Source: Alistipes sp.
GTDB taxonomy: Bacteria > Bacteroidota > Bacteroidia > Bacteroidales > Rikenellaceae
Assembly: GCA_019422485.1 (NCBI GenBank)
Contig: JAHZDG010000018.1
Span: forward strand, 5,767 to 39,236
Direction: 5' to 3'
DNA length: 33,470 bases
Below the pieces are notes generated by a model, which ran no database searches, was not told where the DNA came from, and saw only the letters and a list, made by a program, of their open reading frames with translations. The translations under genes and the position numbers were made by a program. Below are positions 1 through 6,776 of this stretch, one piece after another. Position 1 is the stretch's first letter. Each line of letters starts with the position of its first letter.

Positions 1-1077
1 GCCCTGCTTTTCAGCGCCGGATCCCTCGCCGCACAACCGGTCCCTACACCCACCAATGAAACCCCGGAATTTATCGACCACTTCTACACCCATGTCCGCG
101 ATTATATCCGCATACCTGACATACCGGGTTATTTGACCCTCAAATGCGACCTTCACATTCATTCCTCCTATTCCGATGGTTCGGTTTGGCCGTCCGTACG
201 GGTAGAGGAGGCCTGGAGCGAAGGCCTCGATGCCATCGCCATTACCGAACACATCGAAAACCGGCCCAACATTCGGAACGGTCTGCTTTACGGAGATCAC
301 AACATGGCCTACCGTATTGCCAAAACGCAGGGTGACCGTATGGGAATTTTGGTGATTCCCGGCGGTGAGATTTCCCGCTATAAACCCTTGGGGCACCTCA
401 ATGCCTTTTTCTTGCAGGATGCCAATGCACTGGATATTCAAGACTCCTTGAAAGCCATCGACATCGCCGTGAGTCAGGGGGCATTCATCATGTGGAACCA
501 TCCGGGTTGGCCCGACCGGAAAGTCACCATGTACGAGGAACATGAAAAGCTCATCCGCGAACACAAAATCCACGGCATCGAATTGATCAACGGTCCCGAA
601 TATCACCCCAAAGCCATTGCCTGGTGCAAAGAGCACAATTTAGCCTATCTGTGCGGATCGGACGCCCATGGATTGATCGTCACCAAATATGGCACCTCCC
701 GCATGCCCCGACCCATGACCCTTGTATTCGCCAAAGAACGTTCGCTCGAAGGGCTGAAAGAAGCCATGTTCGCCCGCCGGACCGCCGTTGTGTTCCACGA
801 CCTGTTAATCGGCCCGGCCCAATACCTTGGCGAACTGGCCAAAGCCTCCCTGAGCCTTACTCCCGTTTCCCGAGACGAACAATGGAAAACCTCGACCATC
901 GACATCCTGAACGACTCGGACATCTCGTTCAAAACGGTCATCAACGATCTGCCCGTCATTCTGCAAGCCGGTCGGATTACCCGCATCACGCTGCCTGACA
1001 CTCAGCAGGAACTCGAATTTTCCAACTGTCTCATCACCGAAGATCAATTTCTGAAAATACCCGTTTCCTCACTCTAA
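1..1077 (+). CDS. PHP-domain phosphodiesterase, secreted (Sb-PDE-like), 5' truncated
   Basis: The reading frame is open from the first base of the window, so the gene starts upstream; a TTG at 133 is internal. The first visible residues (ALLFSAGSLAAQ) look like the end of a signal peptide with cleavage after an Ala-Ala pair, so the protein is probably exported to the periplasm. The PHP metal-binding motifs are all visible: DLHIHSSYSDG just after base 147, ITEHIE, the Glu of PGGEIS, WNHPGW, and GSDAHG near base 660. These form a metal centre that hydrolyses phosphoesters. The fold resembles the PHP proteins annotated as Sb-PDE family phosphodiesterase, but the substrate cannot be read from sequence. 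About 358 residues are visible, with roughly 100 C-terminal residues beyond the PHP core. It lies 36 bases before an acyltransferase on the same strand and may be cotranscribed with it. Confidence 0.85.
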   Translation, partial: ALLFSAGSLAAQPVPTPTNETPEFIDHFYTHVRDYIRIPDIPGYLTLKCDLHIHSSYSDGSVWPSVRVEEAWSEGLDAIAITEHIENRPNIRNGLLYGDHNMAYRIAKTQGDRMGILVIPGGEISRYKPLGHLNAFFLQDANALDIQDSLKAIDIAVSQGAFIMWNHPGWPDRKVTMYEEHEKLIREHKIHGIELINGPEYHPKAIAWCKEHNLAYLCGSDAHGLIVTKYGTSRMPRPMTLVFAKERSLEGLKEAMFARRTAVVFHDLLIGPAQYLGELAKASLSLTPVSRDEQWKTSTIDILNDSDISFKTVINDLPVILQAGRITRITLPDTQQELEFSNCLITEDQFLKIPVSSL

Positions 1078-1113
1078 CGACCTCTTCAACCTTTTTGCAC
1101 ACAGACACAGATC

Positions 1114-2202
1114 ATGCAACGGATTATTTTTTTAGACTACGTACGTGTATTTGCCTGTTTTCTCGTGATACTCGTTCATGCCAGCGAAAATTTCTATGCC
1201 GGACCGGGAGCAACCGACATGGTCGGACCTCAGGCTTATCTGGCCAACGAAACCGATCGACTGTGGGTATCGATCTATGACGGTTTTTCCCGCATGTCCG
1301 TACCGTTGTTCATGATCGTTTCCGCCTTTCTGCTGGTTCCCATGAAGAAGGAAGAGACCACCTGGCAGTTTTACCGCAAAAGGTTTTTACGCATTTTACC
1401 CCCGATGTTTGTCTTCATGCTGCTTTACAGCACCCTGCCTTTGCTGTGGGGACAATTGACGGGTGAAGCAGCCATCAACGACCTGTCCCGCATGGGTTTG
1501 AATTTTCCGTCCCTGGCAGGACATCTGTGGTTTATGTATCCGCTGATCGGCCTATATCTCTTCATCCCGATCATTTCACCGTGGCTGCGACAGGCTTCCG
1601 CCAAGGAAGAACAGTTTTTCATCCTTCTTTTCTTGATTTCCACCTGCATTCCCTATCTCAACCGCTGGTTCGGAGAGGTCTGGGGGCAATGTTTCTGGAA
1701 TGAATACCATATGTTATGGAATTTCTCCGGCTACCTCGGTTACCTAGTGCTGGCCCACTACATTCGGGTTCATCTCCCATGGAATCGCATCCGACGCATC
1801 GTAATCGGTTCGCTGCTGATGCTCGTTGGCGGGGTGTGGACCATTCTGTCTTTCTACCTGCAAGCGACGCCCGGAGTGATACATTCAACACCGGTCCTCG
1901 AAATCGGGTGGGCTTTCTGTACGATCAACTGCGTACTTCTGACTACCGGAACGTTCCTGCTGTTTAGCTGCATCCCTCAAAATCGACCGCCGAAACTCCT
2001 CACGGATATATCCAAACTCAGCTATGGAATGTATCTCATGCATATTTTCTGGCTCGGGTTTTGGGTCTTGCTGGTCAAAACCCAATTAGATCTTCCCACC
2101 GTTGCCGCGATTCCCTGTATCGCAATCAGCACCTTTGTCTGCTGTTACCTATCGACCAAACTCATCTCTTTCATCCCGAGCAGCCGATGGATCATCGGGT
2201 AA
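1114..2202 (+). CDS. Acyltransferase-3 family membrane protein
   Basis: A 362-residue integral membrane protein with about ten hydrophobic segments. The first helix holds the family signature, an Arg in LDYVRVFACF followed by a His in VILVHASE, the residues linked to acyl transfer in acyltransferase-3 (OatA/WecH-type) proteins. Such enzymes move an acetyl or other acyl group across the inner membrane onto a sugar of a surface polysaccharide, peptidoglycan or lipid. The substrate cannot be told, and no glycan synthesis genes are nearby. The start is the ATG at 1114, 36 bases after the PHP gene. It converges with a second acyltransferase-3 gene, with only 31 bases between the two stop codons. 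The two proteins share the fold but differ clearly in sequence, so they do not look like a recent duplication. Confidence 0.85.
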   Translation: MQRIIFLDYVRVFACFLVILVHASENFYAGPGATDMVGPQAYLANETDRLWVSIYDGFSRMSVPLFMIVSAFLLVPMKKEETTWQFYRKRFLRILPPMFVFMLLYSTLPLLWGQLTGEAAINDLSRMGLNFPSLAGHLWFMYPLIGLYLFIPIISPWLRQASAKEEQFFILLFLISTCIPYLNRWFGEVWGQCFWNEYHMLWNFSGYLGYLVLAHYIRVHLPWNRIRRIVIGSLLMLVGGVWTILSFYLQATPGVIHSTPVLEIGWAFCTINCVLLTTGTFLLFSCIPQNRPPKLLTDISKLSYGMYLMHIFWLGFWVLLVKTQLDLPTVAAIPCIAISTFVCCYLSTKLISFIPSSRWIIG

Positions 2203-2233
2203 CCACATTCTCAAACGTGATTTTATGCCGCAC

Positions 2234-3358
2234 TCAACGCTGCGTTTCGGGGGATGACATAAAACGTTTGGAGAGATAGCTTCTTACCGGCAAATCGTAC
2301 AACTTCAGGCAGAGATAAGCCAGCAGCAAACTACCCACCACCACACCGAGAGCCCCCGGCCAGGATTGGGCAAAGGAAAGTTGTTCATTTTTCACCCAGG
2401 CGTAATAGAGATAAATGAAAGGGTAGTGCACCATATACAAGGGATAAGAGATCGCCCCCATAAACCGGCAGATCCGTATCGTCAGCGGATGAAGGCATTG
2501 ACCCGAAGCCCCGAGATAGACCAAGCCCGGGAACAGCACTACACAGCACAAGGTATCATAGAGCCCATTCAACCAAAGGTGTTCCGCACCCCCCAAACGA
2601 GGAATGGAGAAACACAGAATCAAAGCCGCACTGCAAATCCAGAAGGCCCCTTTGACCCGTACCGGTTTAAAAAGCCGGAAAAGCAACAATCCGGCCGAGA
2701 ACGAAAACAGAAGCCGTAAAAAACCGGCGGTAAACTCTCGTCCGGTCAGTTGGAAACCTGCACAGACATCGCCGTAAGGCCCGGCCATAGCAAAAGCCGC
2801 CAATGCACCTCCCGCAACCGCCACCAAGCCGGCCAAAGCCCGTATCGACAACCGGCGTATCCAGATGGCATACAGCACATTTCCTATATATTCAAAAAAG
2901 AGCGACCAACTGGGACCGTTTAAGGGGTACATTTCTCCCAGGCCTCGGATTTCGATGCCGGGCGTAGCGGGAATCAACAGGGCATTGAGCAAAACGGCCC
3001 CCAGAAGTGCAGCTACCGACACGGCCGACACATCCCACACCGAACATCCCTGAAAATAGAACATCACGCCTCCGATCAAGGCGCCCATCACCACCATCGG
3101 ATGCAGCCGGATCACCCGACGTTTCAAAAAATCCTTGATTTTCAAGGCGTCCCATCGGTCATCATAGGCGTATCCGATCACGAATCCGGACAAGATAAAA
3201 AAGAAATCGACCGCCAGATACCCATGGTTGATCCGTTGATCCAGGTGACTGGTGGCATAGGCCTCAAAGACATGAAACCACACCACCATCAAAGCCGCAA
3301 CGCCTCGCAATCCGTCCAATATTTCGTAATGAGGTTTCGTATTTCGCACAGACATCAT
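2234..3358 (-). CDS. Acyltransferase-3 family membrane protein (second copy)
   Basis: A 374-residue polytopic membrane protein. The N-terminal helix reads ILDGLRGVAALMVVWFHVFE, with the conserved Arg and the His in the first membrane segment. Motifs such as YLAVDFFFILSGFVIGYAYD and, near the C-terminus, GAISYPLYMVHYPFIYLYYAW are typical of acyltransferase-3 proteins that O-acetylate glycans. Two consecutive ATG codons (3358 and 3355) could serve as start; the choice changes only one residue. It follows the zinc-ribbon gene after six bases and is probably cotranscribed with it. The acceptor substrate is unknown. Confidence 0.87.
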   Translation of the reverse strand: MMSVRNTKPHYEILDGLRGVAALMVVWFHVFEAYATSHLDQRINHGYLAVDFFFILSGFVIGYAYDDRWDALKIKDFLKRRVIRLHPMVVMGALIGGVMFYFQGCSVWDVSAVSVAALLGAVLLNALLIPATPGIEIRGLGEMYPLNGPSWSLFFEYIGNVLYAIWIRRLSIRALAGLVAVAGGALAAFAMAGPYGDVCAGFQLTGREFTAGFLRLLFSFSAGLLLFRLFKPVRVKGAFWICSAALILCFSIPRLGGAEHLWLNGLYDTLCCVVLFPGLVYLGASGQCLHPLTIRICRFMGAISYPLYMVHYPFIYLYYAWVKNEQLSFAQSWPGALGVVVGSLLLAYLCLKLYDLPVRSYLSKRFMSSPETQR

Positions 3359-3364
3359 GATACC

Positions 3365-3763
3365 TCAAGAAAAACGTTTCTTGCAATTCCGGCAATAATA
3401 GGCACTCTGAACTTTGCCCAGCGGCCCCATGGTAAGCAGCGATAGCAGAACCGCCCCGATCCGCGTCAGATAGCGTTTCACGCTGCCGTCGTACAACCCG
3501 TAAGAGACCTCCTGCGATCCGCAATAAGGACAACAAATCGCCTCCTCCCTGACTTCGTTCGTTTCCTGAAGCAAAGCGGCAGCCCTCTCATAATCCTCGT
3601 CCCGAACCACCACCCGGGGCTTCAAGTCCGGCATCCCGAACGAGTAGGGGATCACCTGTTCGATCCCGGCATGAATCACCTCGGCATCGATTCCCTCATT
3701 GAGCAAACGCCCTTTGAGCAACTCGGCCGCAAAAGCATCTTCACACACCTGGACAGTCTTCAT
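3365..3763 (-). CDS. DUF2007-like protein with zinc ribbon
   Basis: A 132-residue protein starting at the ATG at 3763 (MKTVQVCEDAF). An upstream in-frame start at 3808 is less likely because the conserved domain begins at MKTV and a promoter-like box lies between the two. Residues 1-75 resemble the DUF2007 putative signal-transducing domain, a small ferredoxin-like fold. The C-terminal part has two CxxC pairs (CPYCG and CRNCKK) flanking a hydrophobic stretch (IGAVLLSLLTMGP), consistent with a zinc ribbon with an inserted hydrophobic hairpin or membrane segment. The function is unknown. It precedes the acyltransferase gene by six bases, so the two probably share a transcript. Confidence 0.75.
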   Translation of the reverse strand: MKTVQVCEDAFAAELLKGRLLNEGIDAEVIHAGIEQVIPYSFGMPDLKPRVVVRDEDYERAAALLQETNEVREEAICCPYCGSQEVSYGLYDGSVKRYLTRIGAVLLSLLTMGPLGKVQSAYYCRNCKKRFS

Positions 3764-3882
3764 AGGTTCGTTTTTTTGGAGATAAACGAAGATACAAAAA
3801 TCTGACATGACGAATGAAACGGAAAAACCAACAAGTTATCAACACTTAATTAACAATGTAAGCATACTCGGGAAAGTATAGG

Positions 3883-3890
3883 TATTTTTG
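3883..3890 (+). promoter_or_regulatory. Candidate -7 box for ftsE
   Basis: TATTTTTG matches the Bacteroidota -7 consensus TAnnTTTG and sits 25 bases before the ATG at 3916. No good TTTG -33 box is visible at the usual 19-20 base spacing, so this is a weaker call than the gyrB and mutS promoters. Confidence 0.5.
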
Positions 3891-3915
3891 TCTAATTCAT
3901 AAGGTGTGTGAATCT

Positions 3916-4656
3916 ATGGAACAGAACCCTGTAATTGCTTTACACAACGTATCTATCTATCACTCCCGCGACTCCTTGCGGGAGGTGAATCTCAAAAGCA
4001 AACGCCAGGATTACGACCTGATCCTGTCGGATATCAGCCTGGAGGTCATGCCCGGCGAACTGGTCTACCTGATCGGTCGGGTAGGGTCGGGCAAAAGCTC
4101 CCTGTTGAAAACCCTCTACGGCGAACTTCCCCTGCAAGAAGGAAACGGTTGGATCGCCGGATTCGATCTGCGACGTCTGCGACGCAAAGACATTCCGTAT
4201 CTGCGCCGCCGCATCGGCATCGTATTTCAGGACTACCAACTGTTGACCGACCGCAACGTATACCAGAATTTGCGGTTTGTGCTCCGGGCCACCGGCTGGA
4301 AAGGCGAAGTCGCCATGCGGGAAAAAATCGCCGAAGTATTGCATGAAGTGGGCCTGCGCAACAAAGAATACAAAATGCCGTATCAGCTTTCGGGGGGGGA
4401 ACAGCAACGCCTTTCCATCGCACGAGCTCTGCTCAATGATCCCCGGGTCATTCTGGCCGACGAACCGACCGGCAATCTCGACCCGGCAGCTGCCGACGGT
4501 ATCATGCTGTTATTCCGCAACATCGCCGAACGAGGCTGTGCCGTACTGATGGCCACCCACAACATCGGCAACATCCAACAGTACCCCTCACGAACCTTGC
4601 GGTTCAATACCGGGAAAATCGAAGAGATAGACATCGTTTCCATCCTTGGTTGTTAG
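3916..4656 (+). CDS. ftsE: Cell division ATP-binding protein FtsE
   Basis: A 246-residue ABC-transporter ATPase. Walker A is GRVGSGKSS (Lys60), the signature is LSGGEQQRLSIARAL, Walker B is VILADEPTG, and the switch His lies in MATHN. With FtsX, FtsE controls peptidoglycan hydrolase activity at the division site. The match to Bacteroidales FtsE is strong (VYLIGRVGSGKSSLLKTLYGEL). An in-frame GTG at 3904 would add four residues; the ATG at 3916 is preferred. Compared with my memory of the family there is a charged insertion of about 15-20 residues between the first strand and Walker A (residues 18-38). No ftsX is adjacent, as is usual in Bacteroidota, where ftsX sits elsewhere. The end of the gene overlaps the gyrB promoter. 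Confidence 0.88.
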   Translation: MEQNPVIALHNVSIYHSRDSLREVNLKSKRQDYDLILSDISLEVMPGELVYLIGRVGSGKSSLLKTLYGELPLQEGNGWIAGFDLRRLRRKDIPYLRRRIGIVFQDYQLLTDRNVYQNLRFVLRATGWKGEVAMREKIAEVLHEVGLRNKEYKMPYQLSGGEQQRLSIARALLNDPRVILADEPTGNLDPAAADGIMLLFRNIAERGCAVLMATHNIGNIQQYPSRTLRFNTGKIEEIDIVSILGC

Positions 4657-4676
4657 CGAAAAAAAAGCTATCTTTG
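4645..4676 (+). promoter_or_regulatory. gyrB promoter, sigma-ABfr type
   Basis: A -33 box CTTG at 4645-4648, a 20-base spacer and a perfect -7 box TATCTTTG at 4669-4676. The box ends 24 bases before the gyrB ATG. The -33 element lies inside the last codons of ftsE, whose stop codon is at 4654-4656. Confidence 0.75.
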
Positions 4677-4699
4677 TCTGATTATTGTTTAAGCCGATT

Positions 4700-6658
4700 A
4701 TGAGCGAAGAAATCAAAAAAAACACTCCAGAAGAAGAATATTCGGCGTCCAGCATCCAGGTGCTCGAAGGCTTGGAAGCCGTGCGCAAACGTCCTGCGAT
4801 GTATATCGGAGACATCGGGATCAAAGGGTTGCACCACTTGGTTTATGAAGTAGTGGACAACTCCATCGACGAAGCGCTGGCCGGATATTGTACCCATATC
4901 GAAGTTTATATCAACGAGGATAATTCCATCACCGTAGCGGATAACGGTCGTGGGATCCCGACCGATTTCCATGAAAAAGAGGGGAAATCGGCCTTGGAAG
5001 TCGTATTGACCGTGCTACACGCCGGGGGTAAGTTTGACAAGGGAAGCTACAAAGTATCCGGTGGTCTGCACGGGGTAGGGGTTTCCTGCGTGAACGCCCT
5101 GTCGAACCTGCTGATTGCGGAAGTTAAACGTAACGGAAAGATCCACGTTCAAAAATTCAGCAAAGGGAATCCGCTGGCCCCGATGGAAATCGTCGGCGAT
5201 ACCGACGAACACGGGACGACCATCACGTTCAAACCCGATGATACGATCTTTACGAGCGTTGAATACAACTACGAGATCCTGGCATCGCGTCTGCGCGAAT
5301 TGGCCTACCTGAACAAAGGCATCCACCTGAGCATTACCGACAAACGGGAAATGGACGACCAGGGCCAACCCCTGCACGAAGAGTTCTACTCGGAAGGCGG
5401 GTTGTTGGAATTCGTCAAATTCCTGGATGCGACCCGTGAACCGCTGATCGACAACGTCATCTATATCGACACCGAAAAAGAGGGTGTTCCGGTAGAAGTG
5501 GCCATGCAATACAACACCAGTTTCTCGGAAAACGTCCACTCTTACGTCAACAACATCAACACCATCGAAGGGGGGACTCACCTGACCGGTTTCCGCAGGG
5601 CACTGACCCGCACGTTGAAAAAATATGCCGAAGATTCGGGCATGCTCTCGAAATTGAAATTCGACATCAACGGCGATGACTTCCGGGAAGGGCTGACCGC
5701 TGTCGTATCGGTAAAAGTACAGGAACCCCAGTTCGAAGGACAGACCAAAACCAAACTGGGGAACAGCGAAGTGGCCGGAGCGGTTGATCAGGCTATTTCC
5801 GGAGCCTTGACCCACTACCTCGAAGAAAATCCCAAAGATGCCCGCGGTATCGTCAATAAAGTGATTTTGGCTGCTACAGCTCGTCACGCAGCACGCAAAG
5901 CCCGTGAAATGGTACAGCGCAAAACGGTGCTTTCGGGTTCGGGACTTCCGGGCAAACTGGCCGACTGTTCGTCCCGCGACCGCGATCAGACCGAAATCTT
6001 CTTCGTCGAAGGGGACTCGGCCGGTGGTACTGCCAAACAGGGCCGTGACCGTACCTTCCAAGCCATCATGCCGCTGCGAGGCAAGATCCTCAATGTGGAA
6101 AAGGCCATGAAACACAAAGTATGGGAAAACGAAGAAATCAGCAATATGTTCAAGGCTTTAGGGGTTGTTCCCGGGGCCGATAACACGTCAGAAGACGGTC
6201 AGGTCAGTCTGGAAAAACTGCGTTACGGCAAAGTCGTGATCATGACCGATGCCGATGTGGACGGTAGCCACATCGCCACCCTGATGCTGACCTTCTTCTT
6301 CCGACACATGACCGCCCTAATCCAAAACGGTCACGTTTATATCGCCACTCCGCCTCTGTATCAGGTCAAGAAAGGTAAAAACAGCCGTTACTGCTGGACA
6401 GAAGAGGAACGTGAAGCGGCACTGGCCGAATTTGGGGCCAAAGGTGCTCACGTACAGCGCTACAAAGGGTTGGGGGAAATGAACGCCGAACAACTTTGGG
6501 AAACGACCATGTCTCCGAAGACCCGCATTTTGCGCCAGGTGACCATCGAAAGCGCCGCCGAAGCCGACCGCATCTTCTCCATGCTGATGGGGGATGACGT
6601 ACCGCCTCGTCGCGAATTCATCGAACGTCACGCCAAATACGCCAACATCGACATTTAA
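4700..6658 (+). CDS. gyrB: DNA gyrase subunit B
   Basis: A 652-residue ATPase subunit of DNA gyrase (type IIA topoisomerase), which with GyrA introduces negative supercoils. The GHKL ATPase part begins SIQVLEGLEAVRKRPAMYIGD and includes VDNSIDEALAG and the ADNGRGIP metal/nucleotide motif. The transducer follows. The TOPRIM domain shows EGDSAGGTAKQGRDR, PLRGKILNVEKA and the acidic DADVDGSH. The C-terminus (QRYKGLGEMNAEQLWETTM) is standard. The length equals that of Bacteroidales GyrB without the 170-residue enterobacterial insertion. The start is the ATG at 4700; a TTG five codons upstream gives no conserved sequence. It has its own promoter and a strong terminator, so it is a monocistronic unit. 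ParE is a less likely alternative. Confidence 0.96.
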   Translation: MSEEIKKNTPEEEYSASSIQVLEGLEAVRKRPAMYIGDIGIKGLHHLVYEVVDNSIDEALAGYCTHIEVYINEDNSITVADNGRGIPTDFHEKEGKSALEVVLTVLHAGGKFDKGSYKVSGGLHGVGVSCVNALSNLLIAEVKRNGKIHVQKFSKGNPLAPMEIVGDTDEHGTTITFKPDDTIFTSVEYNYEILASRLRELAYLNKGIHLSITDKREMDDQGQPLHEEFYSEGGLLEFVKFLDATREPLIDNVIYIDTEKEGVPVEVAMQYNTSFSENVHSYVNNINTIEGGTHLTGFRRALTRTLKKYAEDSGMLSKLKFDINGDDFREGLTAVVSVKVQEPQFEGQTKTKLGNSEVAGAVDQAISGALTHYLEENPKDARGIVNKVILAATARHAARKAREMVQRKTVLSGSGLPGKLADCSSRDRDQTEIFFVEGDSAGGTAKQGRDRTFQAIMPLRGKILNVEKAMKHKVWENEEISNMFKALGVVPGADNTSEDGQVSLEKLRYGKVVIMTDADVDGSHIATLMLTFFFRHMTALIQNGHVYIATPPLYQVKKGKNSRYCWTEEEREAALAEFGAKGAHVQRYKGLGEMNAEQLWETTMSPKTRILRQVTIESAAEADRIFSMLMGDDVPPRREFIERHAKYANIDI

Positions 6659-6676
6659 TCGACGAACAATACCACA

Positions 6677-6720
6677 AAAAAGCGAGCCTCATTCTGTTCG
6701 AAGAATGAGGCTCGCTTTTT
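6677..6720. terminator. Strong shared terminator between gyrB and mutS
   Basis: A perfect 18-base inverted repeat (arms 6677-6694 and 6703-6720, loop of eight bases). The stem is GC-rich at its centre and ends in runs of A on the left and T on the right, so it works as an intrinsic terminator in both directions for the convergent genes gyrB and mutS. Confidence 0.93.
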
Positions 6721-6776
6721 AAGAATTTATCAACCGGTTTCGCGCGTCTTGCTCCACCAAGCCGCCCCGGACTTTT

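Noticed and set aside
133..1077. TTG at 133 as the start of the PHP protein
   Set aside because: The frame is open to the left edge and encodes the end of a signal peptide, so the true start is outside the window.
5015..6115. A 366-codon open frame opposite gyrB
   Set aside because: Antisense shadow of gyrB, with no motif of its own.
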